Shown here: in pieces, positions 1 through 10,408 of the stretch
Layout: each line of letters opens with the position of its first letter
Numbering within the stretch: position 1 is the stretch's first letter
From: Acidobacteriota bacterium
GTDB taxonomy: Bacteria > Acidobacteriota > Terriglobia > Bryobacterales > Bryobacteraceae
DNA length: 43,908 bases
Assembly: GCA_025353165.1 (NCBI GenBank)
Contig: JANXRE010000174.1
Span: 1-43,908, forward strand
Direction: 5' to 3'
Notes under the pieces: generated by a model
What the model was told of the DNA's origin: nothing
Databases searched by the model: none
What the model saw: only the letters and a program-made list of their open reading frames with translations
Program-made: the position numbers and the translations under genes

Positions 1-231
1 GTACACCTCATTACCCGTGAGGTGGCACCCGATCGTATGCGCGTCTACTGAAAAGAGCATTTGCGATGCGGAATTCGGAAGCGGCTGCCTGAAGACGGCG
101 TACGGGCGAATGCAACCGCCGGGCCGAATGAGCCGTCCTTCAGGCAGCCGCTTCCGAATTCCGCATCGCAAATGCTCTTTTCAGTAGACGCGCATACGAT
201 CGGGTGCCACCTCACGGGTAATGAGGTGTAC
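1..231. repeat. 94-bp perfect inverted repeat at window edge
   Basis: Bases 1-94 are the exact reverse complement of 138-231, separated by 43 bases. The right arm holds the first 20 codons of the glycosyltransferase that starts at 172, plus the 34 bases before it. The left arm is the same text inverted, so it is an antisense copy of that N-terminus. The repeat runs to base 1, so the arms may be longer. A perfect fold-back ending at a sequence edge is typical of a chimeric read or assembly fold-back. A genuine recent inverted duplication is the alternative. Confidence 0.9.
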
Positions 232-1332
232 ATCCGCAACCTGCTCAACGAATTTGCAGAACTGGATAGAAGCGCGAATTTCCTGGCCTATCTGTCCAAG
301 CCGGACGCGAACCGCTTCGTGGCGCGCCGTTTCACCAAGCGCAAGGTGAGCGAGAACCCCTGGATACGCCTGGGCTTCGAGATACCCGCGAGCCTGTATC
401 GCGATCGCCCCAATCTGCTGCACGTTCAATACACCGGTCCGATCGCCTGTCCCGTGCCGATGGTGGCGACGGTTCACGATGTCAGCTTCGTCGAGCACCC
501 GGAATACTTCACCAGCTTCCGCGCCCACCAGTTGAAACTGACGGTGAAAAGAACGGTCCGGCGGGCAGCCCGCATCCTTACTCCCAGCGAGTTCTCGCGC
601 CGGTCGATTATCGCGGCATACGGGGTGCCGGGCGATAAAGTAACGGTTATCCCGAACGGGGTTTCGTCGGCCTTCCGGCCGATGCACCACCAAGCGGCCA
701 TCGATTGGGTGCGGGAGCGGCACGGCATCCAGCAGCCCTTCATCCTGACGGTCGGAGATCTCCAGCCGCGAAAGAATCATCTCGGGTTGATCCAGGCTTT
801 CGAAGAGACCGTGCGCGCGCATCCGGAGCTTCCGCATCATCTGGTGGTGGTGGGGAAGGAGACCTGGTACGCATCGCATGTCCGGCGCGCAGCCCAGCGG
901 TCCTGCGTCGCCGACCGCATCCACTTCACCGGTTGGGTCTCGGACGAAGACCTGCGTTATTTCTACTGCGCCAGCGATATTTTCGTATTCCCGTCGCTAT
1001 ACGAGGGATTCGGATTGCCGATTCTCGAGGCGATGGCTTGCGGGCGTGCGGTGCTCTGTTCGAACGCCGCGGCGATGCCTGAAGTTGCAAACGCTGCCGG
1101 CATCCTCTTCGATCCCTGCTCGACGACGGAGATCGCGCGCGCCATGCAGGACGTTCTGCTGGACGCCGAACTGCGGACGCGCATGGAGCGGCTTGGACTT
1201 CAGCGCGCCGCATCTTTCGGCTGGAGCCGCGCGGCCCAGAAAACGCTGGACGTCTATTACGACGTCGCGGATGGCAGGCGTTCGTCCGTTTCCCGGTCGG
1301 AAAAGCGGAAAGTCGTTCCCGCCAGTACGTGA
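172..1332 (+). CDS. Family 4 glycosyltransferase
   Basis: Cytoplasmic GT-B glycosyltransferase, expected to move a sugar from a nucleotide-sugar donor onto a growing polysaccharide. The start is placed at ATG 172 because the protein then begins MLFSVDAHTIG, matching the first beta strand of GT4 enzymes. A longer TTG start at 61 would lie in the fold-back repeat. The N-terminal acceptor domain is followed by a linker with TPSEFSRR, then the donor domain with LTVGDLQPRKNH. The retaining-GT EX7E motif is present (Glu278 and Glu286, within YEGFGLPILEAMA). At 386 aa the length is normal for the family. It overlaps the next gene by 4 bases if that gene uses its GTG start. Donor and acceptor cannot be read from sequence; a mannosyl- or rhamnosyltransferase role is possible. 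Confidence 0.9.
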   Translation: MLFSVDAHTIGCHLTGNEVYIRNLLNEFAELDRSANFLAYLSKPDANRFVARRFTKRKVSENPWIRLGFEIPASLYRDRPNLLHVQYTGPIACPVPMVATVHDVSFVEHPEYFTSFRAHQLKLTVKRTVRRAARILTPSEFSRRSIIAAYGVPGDKVTVIPNGVSSAFRPMHHQAAIDWVRERHGIQQPFILTVGDLQPRKNHLGLIQAFEETVRAHPELPHHLVVVGKETWYASHVRRAAQRSCVADRIHFTGWVSDEDLRYFYCASDIFVFPSLYEGFGLPILEAMACGRAVLCSNAAAMPEVANAAGILFDPCSTTEIARAMQDVLLDAELRTRMERLGLQRAASFGWSRAAQKTLDVYYDVADGRRSSVSRSEKRKVVPAST

Positions 1333-2087
1333 GCGCTATGAGTTTATTTCTTGCCACGCTCCTTTTCCTAATGGCGGCGGATCAGGTTCCCGCACAGAAC
1401 GCACCGGCCAAAATCGCCGCTGCCGCGAAGATGCCGGCGGCCCCCAAGAGCGAGCTGCGGCTTTCGAGCGAAGTCCTGAATTACACAATCAACTGGCCGA
1501 CCGGGCTGAGCCTCGGCGAGGCGCGGCTGCGCACTACCAGGCGCACCACAGCCGATGGGCCGCGCGTGGAAACGGACTTCCATCTGGACGCTTCGGTGCC
1601 GGGCTTCCCGGTGCTGGAGGATCATCGTTCGGTTGCCGACGGCGAGTTCTGCTCCATCGATTTCACCAAGCAGTATACGCACGGAAAGCATAAGGCCGAC
1701 GAGACCCTGAGCTTCGACCAGTCCGCGCGGAAAGCCACGCGCGAGACCAAAGGCGGCGGCAAAGGCGAACTCAACACGCCCCCGTGCGCCAAGGACGTCC
1801 TGTCCTACATCGGATATATCCGGCGGGAGTTGGGAGCGGGCCGCCTGCCTCCGCGCCAGTCCGTCTATTACGGCGCGGCGTACGATCTGAAAGTCGAGTT
1901 CACCGGAACGGTACCGGTCAAGGTCGGCGAGGCCTCAATGGAAGCGGACAAAATCGTCGTTTCCCTGAAAGGACCGGCTTCAAATATTTCCTTCGAGATT
2001 TACTTTTCGAAAGACGCGGCGCGGGCTCCTGTCCTGGTTCGCATTCCGGTGACCCTGGCGACGTTCTCGCTGGAACTGGTCCGCTGA
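1329..2087 (+). CDS. DUF3108-type secreted protein
   Basis: About 252 aa with an N-terminal hydrophobic stretch (SLFLATLLFLMAADQVPAQ) that reads as a signal peptide, so the protein is probably periplasmic. The body resembles DUF3108 proteins: LNYTINWPTGLSLGEARL near the start, paired beta strands, and a late segment VKVGEASMEADKIVVSLKG. DUF3108 members have a beta-rich, lipocalin-like predicted fold and no proven enzymatic role. The GTG at 1329 overlaps the upstream TGA, suggesting translational coupling; ATG 1338 is an equally possible start. It sits between two glycosyltransferases, so an envelope role is plausible but only by context. Confidence 0.7.
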   Translation: MSAMSLFLATLLFLMAADQVPAQNAPAKIAAAAKMPAAPKSELRLSSEVLNYTINWPTGLSLGEARLRTTRRTTADGPRVETDFHLDASVPGFPVLEDHRSVADGEFCSIDFTKQYTHGKHKADETLSFDQSARKATRETKGGGKGELNTPPCAKDVLSYIGYIRRELGAGRLPPRQSVYYGAAYDLKVEFTGTVPVKVGEASMEADKIVVSLKGPASNISFEIYFSKDAARAPVLVRIPVTLATFSLELVR

Positions 2088-2090
2088 CCC

Positions 2091-4070
<1,980 letters not shown>

Positions 4071-4076
4071 AGCTCA

Positions 4077-5291
4077 ATGAGCCTGCGGTATCGCGATCTC
4101 GAAGCCTCGCCGGGCGCGAACGGGCAGGTGCGCGTGCGCTTCCGCCTCGAGAGCCGTCGGCGCGCTCTGTCGCGGCAGCACATCGGCTGGCAGATTTACG
4201 ATCCGGCGACTGCGCTGTTCATCAGCGAGGGCGAGTGGTCGCCGCTGGACGTCGATCTCGGTCCCGGCGAGTCGACCGGCTTCGAGTTGAATATCGCCAT
4301 GCCTCCGCAGGATGGCCCATACCGGCTGTACATCTCGCCGGTGGACCAGGAGGCCGGCTGGTCCTATTCGAACGGCGAGCGTTTCGTGATTGCCGACGTA
4401 GTTGTGCGCGACGGAAACGCGGAAGTGGGCGTGATTCGCGAGACCACGCTGGCTGCGCTGCGCCGCGAAAGTTTCGGGCGTTCGCTGCCCCGGTTGTTCG
4501 TGGAACCATTCCGGGCCGTATGGCGGAGCCGGCAGCTGATCCGGTCCATGGTCCGGCGGGATATTCTGGCGCGGTACCGCGGATCGTTCGGGGACGTCCT
4601 GTGGACGGTTCTGAATCCGCTGCTGTTGATGGCGACGTACTTTTTCGTGTTCGGAGTCGTGTTGAGAACCCGATTCGCAGGGGACGCCAGCAGATTTGGC
4701 TTCGTATTGTACTTCCTGGCCGGGATGCTGCCGTGGCTGCCGTTCAGCGAGGCCGTCGGGCGGTCGCCGATCACTATCCTGGAACACCGGAACTTCGTCA
4801 AAAAGCTGGTGTTCCCGCTGGAAACGCTGCCCGTGAACCTGGTCTGTTCGGGTCTGGTGACGGAACTTTTCGCACTGGCAGTTTTCGCTCTGTTCGTCCT
4901 GGTCGCGCGCGGCTCCATTCCGGCCACGGCGATCTGGCTGCCGGCGCTCCTGATTCCGCAACTGCTGTTTACATTGGGGCTGTGCTGGTTTCTGGCCGCG
5001 CTGGGCGCCTACGTCCGGGATCTGGGGCAGGTGATTGGGTTCGTTTTGACGCTTTGGTTTTTCATCACGCCGATCTGTTATCCGGATACGTCCCTGCCGC
5101 AAGCCGCGCTCCCGCTGCTCGGAAAGAACCCGATCTACACCCTGGTGCGCGGCTACCGGGCGATCTTTTTGGAGGGCCATGCGCCGGAGTTTCACTCGCT
5201 CTGGAAGCTGTGGGTGCTGGCGGTCGCGTTCGCCATCGCGGGGTACGCGTGGTTTGACCGCCTCAAGCGCAGTTTCGCCGATGTAATCTGA
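4077..5291 (+). CDS. ABC-2 polysaccharide export permease with N-terminal beta domain
   Basis: 404 aa. Residues from about 150 on form an ABC-2 (Wzm/TagG-type) permease: RSMVRRDILARYRGSFGDVLW is the typical amphipathic entry, followed by about six hydrophobic segments and the NPIYTLVRGYRAIFLEG signature near the end. Residues 1 to about 120 are soluble and beta-rich (HIGWQIYDPATALFISEGEW, GPYRLYISPVDQ). They resemble the glycan-binding C-terminal domain of the Wzt ATPase, here attached to the permease instead. No ATP-binding gene lies beside it; the next DNA is a gene relic. The partner ATPase must be elsewhere or has been lost. Start ATG 4077 is 6 bases after the previous stop, so it is probably the last gene of the operon. 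Confidence 0.85.
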   Translation: MSLRYRDLEASPGANGQVRVRFRLESRRRALSRQHIGWQIYDPATALFISEGEWSPLDVDLGPGESTGFELNIAMPPQDGPYRLYISPVDQEAGWSYSNGERFVIADVVVRDGNAEVGVIRETTLAALRRESFGRSLPRLFVEPFRAVWRSRQLIRSMVRRDILARYRGSFGDVLWTVLNPLLLMATYFFVFGVVLRTRFAGDASRFGFVLYFLAGMLPWLPFSEAVGRSPITILEHRNFVKKLVFPLETLPVNLVCSGLVTELFALAVFALFVLVARGSIPATAIWLPALLIPQLLFTLGLCWFLAALGAYVRDLGQVIGFVLTLWFFITPICYPDTSLPQAALPLLGKNPIYTLVRGYRAIFLEGHAPEFHSLWKLWVLAVAFAIAGYAWFDRLKRSFADVI

Positions 5292-5325
5292 GATCGCGAG
5301 AAAAAGAGGATGAACGCCTCCCTTA

Positions 5326-6013
5326 CACTTCTTGTCTCGCTCCTACCCGGAAATCCTGACCGCGCCTGTGCATGTGCGGATGGAGGCCGCAGAGCTTGAC
5401 TCGCGCGCCAACCTGGAAAGTCGCATCCACGCGGTAGTTCGGGTCGCCGGGCGGGAGTCCGATCCTTGGCCGCCTTCCCGTTGGGAGTGTCGTGCACCTG
5501 GAACACACGATGTCGGAGTGGCCGGGCCGCAAAATCTCGGCGGACTATCCGGGCGCGTAGCCGGCCAGGAAGTCGCTCGGCATTGCGCTGGTATCGGGTT
5601 CCTCGGCGGTTTTCGCTTGCGGCGCGACGAAGAATACGCCGAGTTTTGGTCCCTTAAACCAGGCGGACTTTGGTTCCCGGATCTACGCGATGATGTGCCG
5701 ATAGCCGATGGCGCCGCGGGCCGGGACGTCATAGGGGATGGGCCACTCAAAAGACCTGGTCCGGTTTGCCGATGCCCCAGCCCTCGTGCCATTGAACGGG
5801 CGCGGGCATGTCCCGCGGGTCTCCCTTGGGAGCCTTGGCCTCCACCCAAGCTATCAGCGTGTCGATCTCGGCAGGCGTGAGGCTGCGTCCGTTGGAAAAG
5901 GCGCCGTACGTAAGCATCGAAAATGGCCCAGCCTCGCCGCTGCCAGAATGGCGAAGGACAATACGAGGAGCCTCACAATTGCCCAGGATCGCACCCGGGC
6001 GGCGAGATACCAT
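5326..6013 (-). pseudogene. Relic of a c-type haem / copper-monooxygenase-like protein
   Basis: Reading leftward from 6013, fragments of one protein appear in different frames. FSMLTY joins directly to a GAFSNGRSLTPAEIDTLIAW / GWGIGKPDQV segment. Next comes GVFFVAPQAKTAEEPD with DFLAGYAPG, followed at once by an in-frame TAG (5545-5547). After that are HDTPNGKAAKDRT in another frame and PPGDPNYRVDATFQVG with GLHPHMHRRGQDF. Intact relatives known from Solibacter-type genomes carry a CXXCH haem site before FSMLTY and a long stretch after it. Both are missing here, showing at least one internal deletion, one stop and two frameshifts. The histidine-rich HPHMH motif belongs to the C-terminal Cu2-monooxygenase-like domain. 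No function is expected. This relic fills the 5292-6030 gap. Confidence 0.8.
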
Positions 6014-6030
6014 TGTTATTTGGTGATCCG

Positions 6031-7215
6031 ATGACCGTTTCTAATCCACTTTCGTATTTGTCCGAGCAACTACACGCTTGGCGCGAGGCCGGGACGTTCC
6101 AGCGCTTACGTGAACTGCAATCGCCGTGCGAGCCGGTGTCGGTGTTTGACGGCCGCGAAGTAATCAACCTGGCTTCGAACAATTATCTCGGCCTCGCGAA
6201 CCATCCGAAGCTGGTGGAAGCGGCCGTGAACGCCGCGAAGAAATTCGGGGTGGGTTCCGGCGCGGTGCGCACGATCTCCGGAACGATGAGCGTTCACCTG
6301 GAACTGGAGGAGCGCATCGCGGCCTTCAAGAATGTGGAGGCGTGTGTAGTCTTCCAGTCGGGGTTCGCCGCGAATGCGGGAACCGTGGCCGCGATCCTCA
6401 CGCCCGAAGATCACATTATTTCCGACGCGCTTAACCACGCTTCGATCATCGACGGATGCCGGTTGTCGCGGGCGAAAATCCACGTCTTCCCGCACAAGGA
6501 CGCGGCGCGCGCGGGCGAGATTCTGGCGGAGCTGCGATCGGTGCCAGGCAGGAAACTGCTGATCACCGACGGCGTGTTCTCGATGGACGGGGACATCGGG
6601 CCGCTGAACGAGCTTGTGCCGTTGGCCGAGCGCTACGGCGCGGTCATGATGATCGACGACGCGCATTCCTCCGGCGTGCTCGGGCGGAATGGGCGCGGGA
6701 CGGTGGATCACTTCGGGTTACATGGGCGCGTGGACATCCAGGTGGGAACGTTGTCCAAGGCGGTGGGCGTGCTGGGCGGGTATGTGTGCGGATCGCGGGA
6801 CCTGATCGAGTTTCTGTGTCACCGGGCGCGGCCGTTCCTGTTCTCGACGTCGCACCCGCCGGCGGTCGCGGCCGCCTGCCTGGCGGCGTTCGATATTCTC
6901 GAGCAGGAGCCGGAGCGGATCGAGCGGCTGTGGGAAAACACGCGCTACTTCAAGGGAGAACTGGCTAAGCTCGGGTTCAACACCGGAGAGAGCGAGACGC
7001 CGATTACTCCGGTCATGGTGGGGCAGGCGGCCACCGCCCACCGGTTCTCGCGTGAGCTGTTCGATGAGGGGCTGTACGCGACGGGAATCGGTTTCCCGAC
7101 GGTGTTGGAGGGGAAAGCGCGCATTCGGACAATCGTGACGGCCACGCACACGCGCGAGATGCTGGACCGCGCTCTCGACATCCTTCAACGCGTGGCCAAG
7201 CGGATGGACATTTGA
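6031..7215 (+). CDS. kbl: Glycine C-acetyltransferase (2-amino-3-ketobutyrate CoA ligase)
   Basis: 394-aa PLP enzyme of the alpha-oxoamine synthase family, expected to interconvert 2-amino-3-ketobutyrate plus CoA with glycine plus acetyl-CoA in threonine breakdown. Landmarks are NLASNNYLGLANHP, SDALNHASIIDG, the PLP-ring motif IDDAHSSG (Asp209, His212) and the Schiff-base lysine Lys243 in GTLSKA. The length matches E. coli Kbl (398 aa). ATG 6031 is chosen over an upstream alternative start at 5923, whose extra codons lie in the neighbouring relic. It is followed after one base by an ACT-domain gene and then an SDR gene, forming an operon. No threonine dehydrogenase (tdh) is adjacent; the SDR at 7879 is not of that type. 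Serine palmitoyltransferase-like specificity is less likely given the close Kbl resemblance. Confidence 0.85.
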   Translation: MTVSNPLSYLSEQLHAWREAGTFQRLRELQSPCEPVSVFDGREVINLASNNYLGLANHPKLVEAAVNAAKKFGVGSGAVRTISGTMSVHLELEERIAAFKNVEACVVFQSGFAANAGTVAAILTPEDHIISDALNHASIIDGCRLSRAKIHVFPHKDAARAGEILAELRSVPGRKLLITDGVFSMDGDIGPLNELVPLAERYGAVMMIDDAHSSGVLGRNGRGTVDHFGLHGRVDIQVGTLSKAVGVLGGYVCGSRDLIEFLCHRARPFLFSTSHPPAVAAACLAAFDILEQEPERIERLWENTRYFKGELAKLGFNTGESETPITPVMVGQAATAHRFSRELFDEGLYATGIGFPTVLEGKARIRTIVTATHTREMLDRALDILQRVAKRMDI

Positions 7216-7216
7216 G

Positions 7217-7873
7217 ATGCCGGAACTTGTCGGATTAATAATCCGGACCGAATGCGGGCCGGGAGTGCTGCACCAGCTTACGGGGGTGATTGCGCAGCAC
7301 AACGGCGACATCACGTCGGTTGAGATCATAGAGAGCAAGCCGCCGGAAACGCGGATCTATTTCGAAATTGAAATCACCGGCGATCCGGCGCCGATCACTT
7401 CGGGACTGGCCGGCCTCACGGTGGTGCACAACGTGGAGATTGTAAAAACGTTCCAGAAGATCTACGGGAAGCGCATCATCATCATCGGCGGCGGGGCGCA
7501 GGTGGGGCAGGTGGCGATCGGGGCGATTTCGGAGGCGGACAGGCATAACATCCGCGGCGAGCACATCTCGGTGGATACGATCCCGCTGGTGGGCGAGCAG
7601 CCGCTGGCGGATGCGGTTCGCGCGGTGGCGAGGCTGCCGCGTGCGCGCGCCGTGGTGCTGGCCGGGTCGCTGATGGGCGGGGAGATCGAGCAGGCCGTCC
7701 GCGAGGTGCGGGCGCAGGGACTGCTGGTGGTCAGCCTGAACATGGCGGGAAGCGTTCCCGACGCGGCCGACCTGGTGGTCACGGACCCGGTGCAGGCGGG
7801 CGTGATGACGGTGATGGCGGTGGCGGAGACGGCGCAGTTTTCGCTCGGCCGGCTGAAGAAGAAGGTTTTCTGA
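7217..7873 (+). CDS. ACT domain protein with DUF5612-like C-terminus
   Basis: 218 aa. Residues 1-75 are an ACT domain (LVGLIIRTECGPGVLHQLTG, then GDITSVEI and RIYFEIEI), the fold that binds small ligands, usually amino acids. Residues 85-218 form an alpha/beta domain opening with KRIIIIGGGAQVGQVAIGAI, a glycine-rich turn like a nucleotide-binding loop, and resemble the DUF5612 region of ACT proteins best known from methanogens. The gene starts 1 base after kbl, so the two are probably translationally coupled and the protein may sense glycine or threonine. That role is inference; no catalytic motif is evident. Confidence 0.75.
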   Translation: MPELVGLIIRTECGPGVLHQLTGVIAQHNGDITSVEIIESKPPETRIYFEIEITGDPAPITSGLAGLTVVHNVEIVKTFQKIYGKRIIIIGGGAQVGQVAIGAISEADRHNIRGEHISVDTIPLVGEQPLADAVRAVARLPRARAVVLAGSLMGGEIEQAVREVRAQGLLVVSLNMAGSVPDAADLVVTDPVQAGVMTVMAVAETAQFSLGRLKKKVF

Positions 7874-7878
7874 CGCAG

Positions 7879-8688
7879 ATGGGCGGCAGTCCGCGGGTGG
7901 TACTGGTGACGGGCGCGTCGTCGGGCATCGGCGAGTGTTGCGCGTCCTTTCTTTCTCAGCGCGGGTACAAGGTGTATGGAGCTTCGCGCCGCGCGCCCGA
8001 ACTTCCGGGAGTCAGTGTTCTGCGGATGGACGTGTGCGACGACGATTCGGTCCGCGCGGGCGTCTCCGCCGTGCTCGATCGGGAAGGGCGGCTGGACGCG
8101 GTGGTCAACAACGCGGGGATGGGGATAGCTGGCGCGATCGAGGACACGTCGATCGAAGAGGCTAGGGCCCAATTCGAAGTGAACTTCTTCGGGGTCCTTC
8201 GCGTGTGCCGCGCGGTACTGCCGGCGATGCGGAAGCAGCGCGGCGGGTACATCGTGAATATCGGTTCCATCGGCGGACTGCTTGCGATCCCGTTTCAGGG
8301 ATTGTACAGCGCTTCGAAATTCGCGGTGGAGGGATTGACCGAAGCCTTGCGCCTGGAAGCGCGGCCGTTCGGCATCCACGCCGTGACGATCGAGCCGGGC
8401 GATCACCGCACGGGTTTCACCGAGCAGCGGCGCCGGACGCAGGGTTCGTTCGGCGGGTCGGCGTATCGGGAACGCTGCGAGCGGGCGGTGGAGCGGATGG
8501 CGTCGGACGAGCGGAACGGCCCCTCTCCGCTCCGGGTTGCGCGGCTGGTGCACCGCGTCATCAACACTCCAAGGCCGAGGCTGCGTTACACGGCCGGTCC
8601 GGCTCCGCAGCGCGCGGCGGTGTGGTTAAAGCGGCTGCTGCCGTACTCGGTGATGGAGAAAGTGCTGAGCGGGTATTACGGGGAGTGA
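7879..8688 (+). CDS. Short-chain dehydrogenase/reductase (SDR)
   Basis: 269-aa classical SDR. The Rossmann cofactor motif TGASSGIG is near residue 12, NNAGMG near 78, the catalytic serine lies in NIGSIGG and the Tyr/Lys pair in YSASKF. The Arg of GASRR after the second strand favours NADPH. Substrate is not evident; the TEALRLEARPFGIHAVTIEPG region is typical of retinol/steroid-type and fatty-acyl SDRs. It is the third gene of the kbl operon, 5 bases after the ACT gene. Confidence 0.85.
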   Translation: MGGSPRVVLVTGASSGIGECCASFLSQRGYKVYGASRRAPELPGVSVLRMDVCDDDSVRAGVSAVLDREGRLDAVVNNAGMGIAGAIEDTSIEEARAQFEVNFFGVLRVCRAVLPAMRKQRGGYIVNIGSIGGLLAIPFQGLYSASKFAVEGLTEALRLEARPFGIHAVTIEPGDHRTGFTEQRRRTQGSFGGSAYRERCERAVERMASDERNGPSPLRVARLVHRVINTPRPRLRYTAGPAPQRAAVWLKRLLPYSVMEKVLSGYYGE

Positions 8689-8853
8689 TTGTCGATTCCT
8701 GGGGCACCCATCCCTCGGGATGGCAGAACCTCAGCCCCGAAGCTGCCCGGCCTAATATCTTTTAAGACCGTATACTCCTTTTTATGCTTGTAACCGGCCT
8801 CAGGATCGGCCACAATCGCGTGGGGGGCTCCCAGCGGAGACCCCTGCCGCCAG
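8689..8853. other. Intergenic region with small hairpin
   Basis: 165 bases between two plus-strand genes. A 6-bp stem with a CTCG loop (8708-8723) lies 20 bases after the SDR stop, but no T-run follows it, so it is at best a weak terminator. An AT-rich patch at 8757-8785 could carry the promoter of the downstream HAD-UbiA gene, but no convincing -35/-10 pair was found. Confidence 0.3.
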
Positions 8854-10395
8854 ATGCCACACTCCTCTACGATGCCGATCGAAGTGGCCTCTGAGCAATC
8901 GGCTGGACGGGCCGATGCACGCGGGGAACGGCGGCGGAGAGCGACGGATGACGTGCCGCTGTGTGTGGACCTGGACGGCACGCTCGTCGCCACAGACACG
9001 CTATACGAGTCCTTGCTGGTTTTGCTCAAGCGGCGGCCGTGGATTGCCCTGTACTTGCCATTTTGGCTGTTGCGGGGAAGACCGGCATTCAAGCGGCGGT
9101 TGACGCAGCACGCACCTCCCGACCCAGCGTCGCTCCCGTACCGGCAGGAGTTTCTGGAGTGGCTGCGCGGACAGAAGACCTCGGGCCGCAAACTGTATTT
9201 AGTCACCGGATCTGACCAGGCCGTGGCCAATGCCGTCGGCGAGTATCTCACTCCCCTGTTCGACGGGGTCTGGGGCAGTGACGGGGCCTGCAATCTGGCA
9301 GGAGCGAATAAACGGCGGCGCCTGGTGGAGCTGTTCGGCGAGCACGGCTTCGACTACGCCGGCAACGCCCCGGCCGACGTAAAAGTGTGGCGGAGCGCGC
9401 GCCACGCTGTCATCGTCGGCGCCCCGGCATCCCTCGCCGCCCAAGAGGCGCAGGAGTTCGGGCAGACGCGACTTTGCCCGGCCGAGCCGATCCGTCTGAG
9501 AACCGTCGGCGAAGCTCTGCGGGTGCGCCAGTGGACCAAGAACGTCTTAGTGATCACGGTGCTGTGCAGCGCGAACAGGCTGCTGGAAACGCGATTTTGG
9601 CTTCTTATATGGATTGCGTTCTGCGCCTTAAGTCTCTGCGCCTCATCGATCTACATCATCAACGACCTTCTGGATCTCGATGCCGACCGCAGACATCCTC
9701 ACAAACGCAACCGTCCGTTCGCCAGCGGCCGCCTACCGCTAGGATTCGGGGTCGCTCTGGCGCCCGTCTTGCTGGCGGCAGCGTTCCTTCTGGGCTGGTG
9801 GCTCCCTCCTCAAGCCCGTCTGTTTCTAGCAGTCTATACGCTGGTCGCGCTGCTGTATAGCTTGTTCCTGAAGCGTAAGCTGCTGGCGGACGTGTTTATA
9901 CTATCCCTGCTCTATACGGTCCGCGTGCTGCTGGGAGCGGCGGCCACGGGTGTGCTCTGCTCAGAATGGCTGATGGGGTTTTGTACTTTCTTTTTCCTTA
10001 GCCTGGCTTTTAGCAAACGCGCATCGGAATTAGTTGACCTGGAGCAACGACGGGCTACATCGGCGCCGGGACGAAACTATTCCGTCTGCGACATCACGGT
10101 CATTGAGGGATCGGGCGTGGCGAGTTGTTTCACCGCTGGTATCATTTTGGCGATCTACATCCAGAGCGAGCAAGTGCGTTTGCTTTACCGGGAGCCGCAG
10201 TGGCTCTGGGTCCTGAGCATCGGTGTCGTTTACTGGCTGGTTCGGATATGGCTGGTGGCTGCCCGAGGGCGCCTGCGGGAGGATCCGCTGGTATTCGCCA
10301 TACACGACCGGCTGAGCTACGTATTTGGCCTGATTGCGGTCGCCGTTGTGGTTTTGGCCCGGACGGGTTGGTGGCGCGTGCCAGGTATCCAATAG
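8854..10395 (+). CDS. HAD phosphatase-UbiA prenyltransferase fusion
   Basis: 513 aa. Residues about 30-200 are a HAD-type domain starting with the nucleophile motif VDLDGTLVATDTL and including LVTGSD. Residues about 210-513 are a UbiA-family membrane domain with about eight hydrophobic segments. Its polyprenyl-diphosphate site I is INDLLDLDADRRHP; the loop LVDLEQRR is the expected position of site II. UbiA proteins of this branch resemble decaprenyl-phosphate phosphoribose synthase, which transfers phosphoribose to polyprenyl phosphate; HAD fusions of this kind occur in many bacteria, and the HAD part may remove the phosphate. This is family-level inference. ATG 8854 is chosen; ATG 8872 is an alternative. 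It converges on the anti-sigma gene with 13 bases between. Confidence 0.85.
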   Translation: MPHSSTMPIEVASEQSAGRADARGERRRRATDDVPLCVDLDGTLVATDTLYESLLVLLKRRPWIALYLPFWLLRGRPAFKRRLTQHAPPDPASLPYRQEFLEWLRGQKTSGRKLYLVTGSDQAVANAVGEYLTPLFDGVWGSDGACNLAGANKRRRLVELFGEHGFDYAGNAPADVKVWRSARHAVIVGAPASLAAQEAQEFGQTRLCPAEPIRLRTVGEALRVRQWTKNVLVITVLCSANRLLETRFWLLIWIAFCALSLCASSIYIINDLLDLDADRRHPHKRNRPFASGRLPLGFGVALAPVLLAAAFLLGWWLPPQARLFLAVYTLVALLYSLFLKRKLLADVFILSLLYTVRVLLGAAATGVLCSEWLMGFCTFFFLSLAFSKRASELVDLEQRRATSAPGRNYSVCDITVIEGSGVASCFTAGIILAIYIQSEQVRLLYREPQWLWVLSIGVVYWLVRIWLVAARGRLREDPLVFAIHDRLSYVFGLIAVAVVVLARTGWWRVPGIQ

Positions 10396-10408
10396 GCGAT
10401 CAGAGAGA

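Noticed and set aside
10396-10408. Terminator between the HAD-UbiA gene and the anti-sigma gene
   Set aside because: The convergent genes are separated by only 13 bases and no stem with a T-run exists there.
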